A DNA stretch of 64,000 nucleotides from Parietaria judaica (lineage: Eukaryota; Streptophyta; Magnoliopsida; Rosales; Urticaceae): the NCBI GenBank assembly GCA_954871525.1, contig OX940868.1, positions 19,091,056 to 19,155,055 on the forward strand. Reading direction: 5' to 3'. Position 1 is the first letter of the stretch. Each line of letters begins with the position of its first letter. This document shows, in pieces, positions 44,790-57,900 of this stretch. Below the pieces are notes generated by a model. It saw nothing but the letters and a program-made list of their open reading frames with translations. It was not told where the DNA came from and did no database searches. Position numbers and translations under genes: made by a program.

Positions 44790-46858
44790 GATGCATGTAT
44801 ATAATTATTTACATCTTGTTACGACTATAACTTTTTAACAATTATAAGAATGACAAGTTCAATTATTTATGTGAATAAAAAACTCAAGTAAGTCAGATAC
44901 TTCAACTAAGTAGATTTTCACCGTATGAGAATGACCTTTCGACTTTTATTTTTATGCATATATATCATCTCCATAACAAATTAACAATCATTTACAACTT
45001 CGCACCGACTGCCGACCGCCACGAAGGGTTTTTCCGAGAAATACTCAGCTGGAAAACACTATATATAAAAATTTAAAACCTTGATGGAAGATATTTATAG
45101 AGAAAGAAGTTGGAGGTACGAGCTTGCAACTTAAATGTATTACATTCATATGTATATGCGTCATGTATGTATGTATATGATACATATATATACATACACA
45201 TAAACGCTTGATTTATTGTCTCGTTCACTTGATGGACTAGAAAACAAGGAAACAAACGTCATCTTTAATTCATTAATTGGTTAGGAACAATCTATGTGTA
45301 AGTAGTTCATCAAGTAGTAACCTTTAATAATAATAATAATAATACAATATGTAACGTACTATTGCGAACTCTAAACTATTGCATTTCCATGATAATTCAA
45401 TCATATTTATTTTCTGAAATTTCGGCCAAACAAAGAGGATAAGCATAGTATATTAGTATATATAAAGTATAAATATAAAGTATAAACTATCAAGTATAAA
45501 GTCACAAGTGATAATGTAAAAATAAAAATAAAAATGATTGTCAGTTGTCACGGTGGTTGTGTCCTGAATTATGACGTATTGATTAAAACTAGTAATTGAT
45601 GTATCGACACTACTTCTGTCGTCATCCTTCAATAATAGACCATATATATAAATATATTAGGAATACCCGGGTAAAAATACCTATGTTTTGACCCATAGTC
45701 CAAGTGAAAAAAAGTAAAAATACCTAAAGTCAATAATATGATATGATACATATTTCCATATAATTTTTCTCTCAAATTCAAAAGAGAGGATACCCTAGAT
45801 AACTTGATGAGCATATGAATGAGTATTTTAAGCACGATTTAATAGCACAGTATTAAAACAAAAATTGACAAATATATTGAAAAATTAGACCAAAAAAAAA
45901 AAAATATGTCGCCTCACATTAGTTGATGTTAGGCCTCGATATTTTTCACTTACAACCCTTGCCGTCTCAATTGATCAAACTTTAGATACTTTTCCCATAA
46001 TTATCCATGTATATTATTATTATATGTCAGCTGAAACGAAAGTTAACATGTCTCTGAAAAGATACCAAATACAATCGAACATGCTGCCATGTTGTCATCA
46101 ATAATTACGAAATAAAACTCATGATACACGACTATATATAGGAATTTATATTTATCAAGGAATATTTTTTCTAAATATATATATGCAATATAATTGATTA
46201 TTTGATTCACACCAGAATATTGGCCAGGTTCATCTTTGAGTTAAACGTATTAATAAGAGTTAATTTGTTAAGCATCTTCTGCTTTAAATGGTCTCTAATT
46301 ATGATATTGCTAAATTAAACATTATCAACAGTAATACATCATTGCATTATTTTTAATCATTTCCCGTATATATTAAGCAAACAATTAAATAATTAAAATT
46401 TGATTGCTCTACATAAGATACACAAATACACACCCCGTCACTATAAATAAAATTCTTATGGACACGTCCTTATTATTTAGCAATTTTTCAACGAATTCAT
46501 TAATTGAATTATGTGTTTATAACAGACCATTGATGTCAAATAATGATCATGTGCTGTCACCGTGACTAATCTAACATATTTTTTGGTGTTAAGAAATTAT
46601 AGGACGTTAAAATTATTTGGTATTATTGCTGCAAAAAAATAAAAAAAGGGAAATGCCACAAGCATACTTTGTTTGTGGTATATATATTTTTTATAAATAT
46701 TCTAATTGATCGTATCGTGTCCATGGTTGATTAAATATTATAGTGTATCCTAAATGATTATATAGTGGATTAAAATTTAAATGCCATACGCAGCACAAAT
46801 GATCTCTAAAGTCAACAAACCTAATTAACAATATATATACACATATGTTTATATATTT

Positions 46859-47069
46859 CTGTTTTTTTTTATAAATAAGTTGGCACTGTCGATCAAGGTT
46901 ACAACGCACTCTTGCATTACTAGATATATTTAGTGTAAAGACATGTGACACTATTCACCAAGTTTGCATTTGTAAAGATGACACTCATTTAAGTCCCCTA
47001 TTAATTGAACCTGTAACCTTTTGAATAAAAGTGTAGTGGTGTTACCACTACGCCAACCTTGCTTAGTTA
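46859..47069 (-). mobile_element. tRNA-derived SINE
   Basis: About 211 bp on the minus strand. The 5' part reads AGCAAGGTTGGCGTAGTGG (Pol III box A-like), then GGTTACAGGTTCAATT (box B-like), and the 3' end is an A run near 46861-46870. Flanked by an 11 bp direct repeat TTTATATATTT (46848-46858 and 47070-47080), as expected for LINE-driven insertion, though the repeat is low in complexity. Confidence 0.75.
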
Positions 47070-48350
47070 TTTATATATTTTGATTTTGTTGGCCCTTTTT
47101 ACTAGTGAAGAAGTGAAATATATGAAAATAACAGACAATAACGTATCATAGATTCATAGGGGAGTATAAATGTATATTTTTATTTTTATGTTTAATTATT
47201 TATTAAAAAAATGTAATAATAATTATACATGTATTCAAGTTATAATTAGAGATTTCATAATTTAATCATCTTGCTTGACTAATTTTCAATTCTAATAAAA
47301 TTTGTAAATATTTATTAGTCTATAATTTCATTATCTAATTCAATTTAGAAACATGTATTCAAATTTCAATTGTATAGATAAGTATATCGTTGATTATAGT
47401 CATAGTCTCATAGATATACACGCATTTTAATTACCACGCTAGAACTATCATTCATTTAATATCAATGCCATATTTAGAACTCTTCTTATGTGAAATTGCT
47501 TAATTACTTTGACCTTTTCCATATAACATATCTATAAAAATTTAAATTAGAGCAATATTATTGAGAGTTGTTATTGTCAATATCGCAATTTTGATGGATA
47601 TGTTATTGTCAATATCACATTTAAGAAACTTGTCATCAATCAAATTAAGTTTCATGCCCAACCAACCATTTTCATGTATCGATTAAATTAATGTATAAAA
47701 TGAATTAAAAGAGAAAAAAAAAATATAGAAATTATGACTCTTTCTATAAGGGTGACACTATAGATAGGAGTCACTTTACCCTTCAAGATATGAAGAGTTG
47801 AGTAAGCTGTAAGCAAGCACACTAGTCACTACAAAGTTGACCAAAATATGTAACAGGACCAAAACAAATATTGCTATGAGAATGAGATTGAGAATGATAT
47901 GGAACAATAGAGGAAAAGAAAAACAGCTCATAATTCAAAATACATGAACATCAATTAAAAGATGGAGAAAAAGACTTTAGATATTAGAGTATTACATCTT
48001 ACTTATTTTTCTTTAATACTTGAAAATTAAGACCATAATAAATAATGTTAGAATTTCGAACATCAAACGGTAATGTTGAAAATACTATTTGGGTTGGGTA
48101 TAAATTCGTCTTCGACAATTTACATGATAAGAATTGTAAAAATTAGAGACCGTGACTGGTCTCCTTTTTATTTCATAATTTTATTTATAATTTTTTTTAA
48201 AAGTTCACGGCCAAAAGAACTAAGTGATAACTACAACGTTTCGTGGTACAATTAACAAGCGCGGCGTAAATCCTAGCCCTTACCTTCAATATGTATTAAG
48301 TCTGTATATAACCAAAAATCTCTTGTTGATAAACCATAAAAAGCATCTAA

Positions 48351-49063
48351 GACCAGCTCTAATAGAGCTTTATATTTTAACTAAAATAGTGTAACAACTC
48401 AGATGGAGTTGTAAACTCCACTTTATACTAAAGTGGAGTTGATTTTATAAACAGTGTTGCGCTATATGAAGCGCGGTACTGTTCATCGCGCTAATTTTTT
48501 TTTATTTTTTACCTTTTTAAAACTCTTAAATATATATAAATATACAAATTTATAAAATTATTTAATATTTACCCTCAATATTATTTGAAATGAATAATTA
48601 TTTGTCTCAAAAATTACTTTTGGTAGTCAAAAGTATTTAACTTATAAAAATATATTATTTTTATATAATTTATAAGACAAAAATGACATTTGTGTTTATA
48701 CTGAGTAATTATTTGTCTCAAAAATTACTTTTGGTAGGCAAACGTATTTAACTTATAAAATGTAATATTTTATATAATTTAAAAGACAACAATGACATTT
48801 GTGTGTGTTGTAATTTTATTTTATTTTATTTGTGTCATAACTCTTATTTTAATAAATGTGAGTGATTTTAAATAATTTAAATAAATTATCTAACTAGGAA
48901 TCAACAAATAAATATAGGGGTATGAGTGTAAATACAATATAAAGAGAACGATAAATTGAGTGCAAAGTAGAGCGAGAAATAGAATTCGGTTGGTGTGATT
49001 TATTGTCTATTGAAAACAGAGTAAGAAATAGAGTGAAAATAGAGTGATCGGTTAGAGATGACC
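48351..49063. mobile_element. MITE-like element with GRYCAKCTCTAA ends
   Basis: 713 bp between GACCAGCTCTAA and the complement GGTCATCTCTAA, with TAA on the left and TTA on the right. Perhaps PIF/Harbinger-like, but the flanks are not identical direct repeats. The interior has a 121 bp-period duplication. Confidence 0.55.
48592..48804 (+). repeat. Imperfect tandem duplication, period 121 bp
   Basis: Copies at 48592-48695 and 48713-48804 share ATTATTTGTCTCAAAAATTA, TTTTGGTAG, AAGTATTTAACTTATAAAA and AATGACATTTGTGT, with scattered differences. Confidence 0.8.
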
Positions 49064-51337
49064 TTATCTCGATATTGTTTAAATTAATTGACTCTTTCTA
49101 TAATTATTATTTAATTATATAGCATTTTAATGGAGGGGCTGAAATGGCAATAGAGCAATTGCAAACATTAAGGATATGTATGCAGATAATGTTTACTTTT
49201 TTGGTACATTAAATCAATTGAATGATGTATTTATGAAAATATTTTCGTGATTTAAAAGTACCAAGATTTATAGTAAAGAATGTTTAAAACAAAATTCGAG
49301 TGGACTGTATCGTCCCAGTGTCCAATTGGTGTCACATGGCACATGGTCCACCATTAAATAAAAAAGAATTGAAAAAGAAAGAAAAAGATTAGCTAATAAA
49401 ATGTATTATTATTTTGGGAACTATTATTATTTTTAAAATAAAATCAAATGTATAATTTTCATCAAATATTTTTTCCGGATATTTGTAGGCAAAAAGTATC
49501 CTAAGAGCATATTCTATTTTTTTTTTTTAGTAACAATAGTATCCTATTATAGATAAAAATAAAATAAAAAATAATTGATGTCTAATTCCACGAGTGTCTC
49601 GTTAAAATATATTACGTGATCGAACATGTATATGTTTACGATTAAACACTAAAACCGTCAATGTTGAACGATTTTATTAAACTTAAATGTGAATCCGTGT
49701 TTCCAACTTAACAGATGTTAACATGGCGTGAACAAAATTGAACTTCTACTGATTTGGTCTTTAGGCACTTCTACAGCTTTTTTTGTTTGTTTGTTGAAAA
49801 TATACTTATATTTGGTACACTAGATATAAAAGGGGTATTTATGCCGCACTATTTTTAAAAAACCATTAAATAAAATGTCTATTTTAATAGAAAGGTGTGT
49901 ACTTTTCAAGAGAACGTCATGTTCAACTACCCTTCAATTCTTTGTTTTATGTGCAACCTGTGACTGTGCGACATTCGTCACTTTTGTTATTTCTATGATT
50001 CTATGACTATGCCATCATTATTTGCAATTAATTTATTTTATTTTGTTTGTAATATTAGTCGAATAATTGAGGTATTATTTATGTACATAACTAAAAAAAA
50101 GTTTGTGCATTATTACGTATTATATTATACTAATTTAATTGTGTAATTAACTTGCCTCTCAGGGTATTTTGGTCATACGAATATTACGTAAATACAAGTA
50201 TGATTTATGAATTTATTAAATATATAAATTAAGTATCTTTATGTTTATAAGGATTGTGATTCCATCGTGCCATTCTAAGTTTCTAAGCATATTATCTTAT
50301 TCTCTCACGACGAATATACCAAAAGATAATATATATATATATATGTATGTAAATATATATAATTCAGTATGTTAAGTTTAAATAATAAATCAGATCTTAA
50401 TTAGTAGTTTAATTGTTGAGAACTGATTTCCAAAGTTATAGAACTATCTTTATTTATCGTTGTTCGAAAATTATGTTGCTTTTTTCTTGTTACATTAATT
50501 AAATCTTTGAATTTAATACCTTTTAAGAGAAATGCGTATTAAGAAATTTGATGACTAATAGATAATTAATTCAGTATTTCATTAAACACATTTATAGCTC
50601 ACGCATCATTTTCAAAAAATAAAGATAAAGACTTAAAACTAATTAATTATTTTAGATTATTACTTTGCCGTAGAGAGAGCAAATTGAATCAATAGTAACC
50701 AAAAGTTTATTTTATTTTTCTCAATATCATCGATAAATCAGTAGATTTGATATTCTTTTTATTTATCAATTTAGGATTTAAATAATAAAATTCTTACGAG
50801 TTATCTTGAATAATATGCTAGAGATAAGGCGATAATGTGAATTATATCAATTATTCAATTAAATCATTGACACGTTTTAGCTAATTACAATTTCTAAATA
50901 AATCTAATTTGAATTCAGATATGATTTTTTTATGCATAAAGATAATTAATATATTTAGTTAATAGCCATGCAAGTATTTAATATTTAGATTTTTTTTCAC
51001 ACTCCAAAATTGCAATGTTTGCTAAAATTTCACCACTACTAAAAAATAGAAAAGAAAAAAGTTAAAAAATTTATAAAAATAAATAATAAATAATAATAAT
51101 GTAATAAATAGACTGGCTAGTAATAATTTTTTATATTTCAAAAAACAGAAGGAGATAATAGTCAATAACTAAAACAGAAGGACTAAATGCCAAAAAGCGA
51201 GCTTCGACGAAAGTTTCGGTCGTACGGAATTCAAGGAGTCCGTGGCCGAATCGCAATTAAAGATAAATAGCGGGTCGTTTTCGAAGATAAAGTGGGGTGA
51301 ATTAGCCTATAAATAACTTCCAGAGGGGCGGTTTCGA

Positions 51338-52137
51338 CCCAGTTTCAATTCTTCGTAAACATTCTCTTCTCGAAGCGTGAAATTACGAGAAAGCCCTCGC
51401 TCTCAGGTTATTGGTGGTGTTGAATGGTAGAGTGACAAGTAATAACAGAAGAAACGAAAGTAACGGAAGACGAAGAACGCGCATTCATTATTCGCACAGC
51501 TTCGGATTCCATCGTCTTCCTTCCTTCCTTCGCGCCATTGGAATCCCTTCGCGTCTCTTCCATGATCGCAAGGATTCTCCGACTCGCTTCGGTTTCTTCC
51601 GCGTTTCATTCATCCTCACGGTAATGCTTCTAGCTTTCGCTGTTCTTCGGGGTTTGAGATTCGCGAAATCGGCGAATTCTGTTGCGGATTCAAGCTATTA
51701 TGTTGTTTTTCTCTTTCTGAAGTTGATTCTGTGATTATGTTTTGGACTCTGTTTGGCTATCTGATTTTGTTTTGTTTTGTTTTATCACGTCGCTGAAGAA
51801 TTCGCTTCGTTTTTAGCGTTAAGTTCGTGGAATTTGTCAAATTCTGTTGCAGATTCAAGATATTACGTCTATATATGTAATATATATATATATCGTTTAT
51901 GGTCTCGGGCTGGTATATGATTCGTTACGTTGTATGAGGCTTTGGTCAGTTGATTTGATGAATTCAGGGGAAATTCAGTGATAACTTATTCCAATTTTCA
52001 AATAAAGGGTTGTTAATACTTAATAATATTGTGTATGAATTCAGGGTCTGTTTTTGCGTCTGACCCGGGAAGTGATTAAAAACGGCGGCGTTTAGGAGCA
52101 GTTGATTCTCCGGTTGAAGAGCGGGGAGAATTCGAGG
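51338..52137 (+). promoter_or_regulatory. PILS6-like gene 5' UTR with intron
   Basis: Leader DNA from about 51340; a probable 5' UTR intron runs 51621-52044 (CTCACG|GTAATG ... AATTCAG|GGTC). A short TA run lies inside it. Transcription start not determined. Small ORFs here (for example 51411-51734) would be upstream ORFs at most. Confidence 0.5.
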
Positions 52138-54627
52138 ATGGATAGGGTCATGTCCGTGGTGATGGGCGGTCAGGTGGGCGGCGAATCCTTGATGGATTCT
52201 ATCAAAATCGCGGTTTTGCCCATTGCGAAGGTCTTTGTGGTTTGCTTCTTGGGGTTTCTCATGGCGTCGAAGTACGTTAACATCTTGCCCGCCAATGGAA
52301 GGAAGCTCTTGAATGGGGTTAGTACTGTTTGTGCTCTGTGATCTTCTTGCTACGTAAATAGCGATTTTTTGGGTTTTTGATGTTGTGATTTCGGAACTCA
52401 CCTTTGATTTCCTTGTATTGCAGCTGGTATTTTCGCTTTTGCTTCCATGTTTGATCTTCTCTGAACTAGGACAAGCCATCACCTTAGAGAAAATGCTGCA
52501 ATGGTAAGAGTTCAATACTGTTGTTTGTAATCATATATAATATATATATATATATATTAGGAAATCAATGATTAGTGTTTATATTTTGCAGGTGGTTTAT
52601 TCCTATGAATGTCGTTCTCGGTTCGATATCAGGCTCGATAATCGGCTTCATTGTGGCGTGCCTTGTTCGTCCTCCTAAAGCGTTCTTCAAATTCACAATC
52701 ATAGAGATCGGAATTGGTAAGACGGTCAAATCACTACGACTTCAGATCGACTTATATGCATTATAACTTTAAGATCGTAATCTGAATCGTTCCCTGCAAT
52801 TCTTTTTCTCAGGAAACATCGGCAATGTACCTCTTGTCTTGATCGCCGCTTTATGCAGAGACAAAAACAACCCATTCGGGGATTCCGACACATGTAGCAA
52901 GTCCGGGACGGCTTATATTTCCTTCGGCCAGTGGGTAAGCTCTAAGCATTTGCACCAAGTCAATTTTATCTCAATCATAGATTATTTTTTAAAATTGGAA
53001 TTATGTCAAACAGGTTGGTGCAATTATTCTCTACACTTACGTGTTTCAAATGTTGGCTCCGCCACCGGAAGGATTCTACGACGAGGAAGGAGCTCTTCCT
53101 TTAAAAGCCCCCGAGCAAGATAGTAAACCCGAGCAAATTCCGCTGCTTACACATGAGGAGACGGAAAAAGATAAAACCATCGTTTCGAAAAGATCGAAGG
53201 TAAGGACTATATCGAACTTTTCTTTACACACGTCTTTTTAAGAACAAATAGTCAATCGTTAATTTCGTATGCAGTTCGGAGAGCTAGTTGTGTTTCTTTA
53301 CGACAAATTGAAGCTCAAACAGATTCTTCAGCCGCCGATCATAGCTTCGGTAAGTTTGACTAATCAGAATATATTTGCCTTGTGATGATTAATTTTTAAA
53401 TTGCTCTTAGTCTGAATAATTATTCATTTTCATGCTTGTCACAGATTCTCGCCATGGTTCTTGGAGCCGTACCGTTTCTGAAGGGGTTGATCTTCACAAA
53501 TGATGCTCCGCTTTTCTTCTTCACTGATAGCTGCATTATTCTAGGGTATGCTTTTCATATCACCTTTATAAAATATATATATATCAAATTATGTAAGCCT
53601 TAGCTTTTTCTTTTTCTTTTATATAAATAGCAATTGATTTTTGTTTTCGTTGATCTTTCCTTTGAATGTTAGTGCAACAAACTTTTCGTTCTAAGTTTCT
53701 AGTGATGTAAGATAGGAATATATATCGGAAAACCCTCGATGTTTCACTGTTTGTCTAAATAACTCTTAAATAACTCTTTAAGTTCTCAAAATTGGACAGT
53801 CGAAGTGGCCAATTTTCCAATTATGAGAACTCGCGGGTCAAATAGCTAGTAGTAATTTATAGGGGGGTAATTTTGTCAAAATTTACGTTTTCTAATCATC
53901 AACAAAGGGAAAACAATGTGCTTTGGACTTTTCTGAATAAAGCATGGTTGAGAATTGAGATGATACTAATAATATAGTTTTACTTATGATATGACTACTT
54001 TAAATTTTTTATTATTATTTTTAAAAAAAAACTTTATATTATTTTAAAATAATACAACTAATGATCTTTTGATTTCTTCAGGCAAGCGATGATTCCTTGC
54101 ATTCTTTTGGCTCTTGGTGGCAACCTCATAGATGGTAAGTTGACTTTAACTATATTCACTTTCTTAATAAGATTTTCAATTTTATTCCGAACAAATTCCT
54201 ATACCGCCCTTCTCGCATGCAGGTCCGGGAAGTTCCAAGCTCGGCCTAAGAACAACCGCGGCTATAGTCTTCGCGCGGCTCGTCTTGGTGCCACCTGTCG
54301 GGCTCGGAATCGTGATGATGGCCGACAAGCTCGGTTTCCTTCCCGCCGGAGATAAGATGTTCCGTTTCGTCTTGCTTCTTCAACACTCTATGCCCACTTC
54401 CATCCTCGCCGGTGAGACCTTTCTTCAATGTTTGATATATATATATATATATGAATTAAAATTCTCCAGCTACAAAAAACTGAAAAAACGCTCGTCTGTT
54501 CTCAGGTGCTGTGGCGAATTTGAGAGGCTGCGGGAAGGAAGCAGCCGCGGTGCTGTTTTGGGTTCACATTTTCGCCGTCTTCTCCATGGCGGCTTGGATC
54601 GTTCTCTTCCTCAACATTCTCTTCTGA
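52138..54627 (+). CDS. PILS6: PIN-LIKES auxin transport facilitator, PILS6-like
   Basis: Ten coding exons: 52138-52317, 52424-52503, 52592-52716, 52813-52934, 53014-53199, 53275-53349, 53445-53545, 54082-54134, 54223-54411, 54506-54627; 1233 nt, 410 residues, every junction GT-AG and in phase. Seen: N-terminal membrane helices (IAVLPIAKVFVVCFLGFLMA), the NGLVFSLLLPCLIF block, NIGNVPLVLIAALCRD, a central hydrophilic loop (about 185-240), and a C-terminal half with PCILLALGGNLIDGPGSS and MFRFVLLLQHSMPTSILAGA. These are signature PILS motifs, and the layout matches Arabidopsis PILS6 as I remember it. Role: ER-membrane auxin carrier that limits nuclear auxin signalling. Intron 7 is the longest (536 bp). 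Confidence 0.92.
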
Positions 54628-55659
54628 TTATTTCCATGGAAATTAAAAAGAAAAAAAGCAATTCATACCAAGGAAGTCATGGTGCAGAAGCGGAAGATCA
54701 TAGGAAGGGCCAAAATCTTTTTGGACACATTGCTTATTTATTTTTAATTATACTAAGATCAATTTATGAGGCTTATTTATTTAGTAGTGGAGAGATTGGC
54801 CACAATGGCCATTCCAACATTATTTTGTATAGATTTCCCATTACTTTTTTGCTGTAATTATTCGAATTTGGCTCAAATATGGGTAGTGAAGCCAATAATT
54901 TCTATTCCTCTAATCAAAATATACTAAAAGAAGCAAATCAGCTTTGTGATCCTCTTTTATTTGAGTATGTATATATATATATAATATAGTAATATACTAC
55001 TATCTGTCTCAAGACTATTATTGATCTTTCACTTATGACATAACAGAAAAATTCTACTAATATAAATGGAGTAATATATAAATTATTTTATTAAATAAAA
55101 AAATAATATATATAACTGCTAAATCTAAGTTGATGGTTTAAGATTAGATGTCTTAATATTTTAACAAATAACAAATTTGGAAATTCATATAATGGTGTAT
55201 ACTTATTTAGAATTCTGATCCCGAAAAAATTATAAAATCCTGTTTTAATATAAAACTAATTTTCCGTCCCGTTTCAATAAATCTAAGAATCTGGTTTTCG
55301 GAATTCAATTGACAAGTCTTATAATGGACTATTTAGAGAAAGAAAAAAAAAGTCAATCCCGATATGGACAATTTTGTTTTTACATATGTACTAAATTTTT
55401 AGTAATTCTGATATAAATTGGTGAATTTTTTGATAAAAACATATTAAAAGATGTGAATTTAATAAGATTTTTATTATATCTTTGATGATTTGACTTTGTC
55501 TTTTCTAAATGAAACGACACCGCTTCATCGAAATTAATCCCTCAAACGTGGAAAGTTAACGGTCAAATGGAAAGAACTACTCAAGCCAAGACTTGATAGC
55601 TTGGTTACAACACAATCAGCAACAATCAATACATATTTACCACACTAATCACAAATTAA
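54628..55659. other. Spacer between convergent PILS6 and RING genes
   Basis: Contains the 3' UTRs of both neighbours and AT-rich DNA with a TA run at about 54969-54982. Nothing else recognised. Confidence 0.5.
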
Positions 55660-57069
55660 TCAAAACAGCGACCACCATCTCCGGCTCCGGTCCCCCCTCC
55701 GCCCGGAAGACGGCCCTCCTCCGTTAATTTGAATTCCGCCCGTTTGACCCGAAGATTCATTCCGACGATTCCCCAACCACAAGACAAGAACAATGCCCAC
55801 AAATCCCACAATCGGCGCCGCAAGATACAGCCACCTTCCTCTGCCGCTGTTAGCCGCAGGCGACTCTCCCCGCTCCGTCCCGACCTCACGGTCGTCCTCG
55901 CCGTCTTCTTCTCTATCGGAAAAGGTAACAGAGATATCCTCTGCTGCGATAATCCGGCGCTTCCCTTCTTCGTACTCTCTGTCGTCGGTGGGCAGCTCGT
56001 ATCTACAGAGCGGGCACGAGTTCCGTGAGCTCAACCACGGCAGGATGCAGAACGGGTGGTAGAGATGATCACACGGAAGCCGGTTCACTTCTGATCCGAC
56101 GGCTAGCGCGTCCTTGCATATCGCGCAAGACATGTCATCGTCTTCCGCGTAATCCTTACTGATGACGAAGCGTGGCAGGCTGTTCACGAAGGTCGCCGCC
56201 GCCGGAGGCGCTCCCCGTCTCAAGTGTTCTTCTCCAGCGAGCATCAGGAGAAACTCCTGCACTCCTCTCTCATTTACGTGAACTGCCCAAAGCGGGTCGT
56301 CCGTTCGCATCACGTCAACCGAGTCAGAAGAAGAGACGGACCTCCGAGCTCCATCATCTATGGCGTCACCTTCTTCCCACTCACCTTCTTCTTCCTCCTC
56401 CTCATCCTCCTCCACTTGTTCTTCTTCTTCTCCTCGTCTTACATCATCAGAGTTCCAATGGTTAAGCCCGGCATGCATCGGATCGATATCAGTGTCTGTT
56501 TCGTAATCGCTTCCTTCATCTATATCCAGAAAACCGTTGAGGTCCACTGAAGCATCCGAGTCCCCCCCGAAATGGAAAAGAGATTCACTTTCAGCATAAA
56601 CGGAATCCGCATTATCGAAGCCCTCGCTTTCGGTGTCGGAGAAAACCCGTCGCCATCTTCTAGACCCATCCGGGGTGGTGCGAGCGCTCGTTCGGTGGAG
56701 CAACCGACTGGTCTGATCGCCTTCCAGCGGATGATCATCAAGATTCGGCCGCACCGAGTTGATCAAGTGCGAGAACTGCTGAGAGAAACGATCCTCCACG
56801 GACTCACTGCTGCTGTACCTGATCCTTCGCCGGCTCAGTGGTCTCCTCTGACGAGACTCACGCGAGGGCGTTTCGAGATCTTCGAGGAGCAGAAACTTGC
56901 AGTCCCCGCAAATGCTAATGTATTCAAGCTCATCAATCGCTTCAGGCTCGGGCGAAAGAATTGTTTCGCACAGAGAACACACGGCACGGCCAGGCGTACC
57001 CCCGCTAACACTGTTATCGGTAGTCGACTGAGGCGATTCTTGCGACATTCTCCGAGGATTGTCTTCCAT
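55660..57069 (-). CDS. RING-H2 E3 ubiquitin ligase with C-terminal membrane anchor
   Basis: Single coding exon, 469 residues. Seen: an N-terminal Cys pair set (C31xxC34, C54xxC57) that may form a small zinc module; an Arg/Ser-rich stretch; a Glu-rich acidic run (about 214-235); the C3H2C3 RING at 315-356 (C315, C318, C333, H335, H338, C341, C352, C355); and a hydrophobic helix at 413-433 near the C-terminus. Family role: RING-H2 domains recruit E2 enzymes to ubiquitinate substrates; the anchor implies a membrane location, with the RING on the cytosolic side inferred. A 5' UTR intron (57070-57579) ends right at the start codon (CTTAG|ATG). Its place next to PILS6 fits At5g01980 in Arabidopsis, from memory. 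Confidence 0.88.
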   Translation of the reverse strand: MEDNPRRMSQESPQSTTDNSVSGGTPGRAVCSLCETILSPEPEAIDELEYISICGDCKFLLLEDLETPSRESRQRRPLSRRRIRYSSSESVEDRFSQQFSHLINSVRPNLDDHPLEGDQTSRLLHRTSARTTPDGSRRWRRVFSDTESEGFDNADSVYAESESLFHFGGDSDASVDLNGFLDIDEGSDYETDTDIDPMHAGLNHWNSDDVRRGEEEEQVEEDEEEEEEGEWEEGDAIDDGARRSVSSSDSVDVMRTDDPLWAVHVNERGVQEFLLMLAGEEHLRRGAPPAAATFVNSLPRFVISKDYAEDDDMSCAICKDALAVGSEVNRLPCDHLYHPFCILPWLSSRNSCPLCRYELPTDDREYEEGKRRIIAAEDISVTFSDREEDGEDDREVGTERGESPAANSGRGRWLYLAAPIVGFVGIVLVLWLGNRRNESSGQTGGIQINGGGPSSGRRGDRSRRWWSLF

Positions 57070-57900
57070 CTAAGCAAGAAACGTGAAAAATGAAAAGCAC
57101 GAACAACCAAAAGACGGATTAAATGCATAAACCGTCGAACATACTACTACAATTTCATATATACAAATAGATTTCAAAGAACACTGCAACAAATTCAAGC
57201 CTTTTCGGTAGGCGATTTTAGAGAAAGCATTGCAAAATCCCAATATAAAGACTGATAACCCTGAAATGACTACATAGCTTCTGCGAAAACCGAGCAAGAA
57301 GGCTACAAAAATCACAACTTTTTTCCGCGTTTTCGCCATTAACCAGCGAAAACAAAGTTACCAATGTTACTCATTCCATTTGAATCCTGATACGAATTTT
57401 CCAGGAATCACCACTCAATGTAAACTCAGAGCTTCTATGATCACTGTTTCTCTGTAATTAAGCCATGAAATCTCAATTCTGGACACAAAACTTCCATTCA
57501 TCAAAAAGCTACAAACTCAACGAACCCAGAACAAAAAACATACAAATTAAATAAAAAATGAAAAAGAAGAGAGCAATACCAGGTCATCCAAGAGCGCTAA
57601 GACCTGATTCGATCTTGCTGTGAAGAGCGACAACAAGCTCATATGCAGTCGATTGAGCCCTTTCTTCTCAACCCAATATCACAACAAATCATCAACGAAG
57701 AAAGAAACCGATTCGAGCATTGAATCGACGAAGATAGTGTATCTACAAAATCGAAGAAGAGCGAAAAGGGCTTCTTCTCCGAGAATCGCAAGGAATCCGA
57801 GGAATAAATCGCAGAACCAGTCTCTCGTTGAGGCTCGAAATTCACTGCGAAATTACCACAGCGACGGAACTCCACGCTCCTCGGAGCGCGTGACTGCAAA
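57070..57900 (-). promoter_or_regulatory. RING gene 5' UTR intron and first exon
   Basis: Intron 57070-57579 (donor CCTG|GTATTG, acceptor GCTTAG). The non-coding first exon lies upstream, up to about 57890. Open frames on either strand here are leader by-products. Confidence 0.6.

Larger units (their letters stand above)
44798..51337. other. Long AT-rich gene desert
   Basis: No protein-coding gene supported on either strand. It includes a SINE (46859-47069), a 713 bp MITE-like element (48351-49063), a TAA/AAT run near 45330-45342 and TA runs (for example 50331-50344). The last 150 bases before 51338 may hold the PILS6 promoter. Confidence 0.5.

Noticed and set aside
56172..57093. Plus-strand open frames opposite the RING gene
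   Set aside because: Antisense of the acidic repeats and Ser/Arg stretches; no motif, whereas the minus frame has a complete RING.
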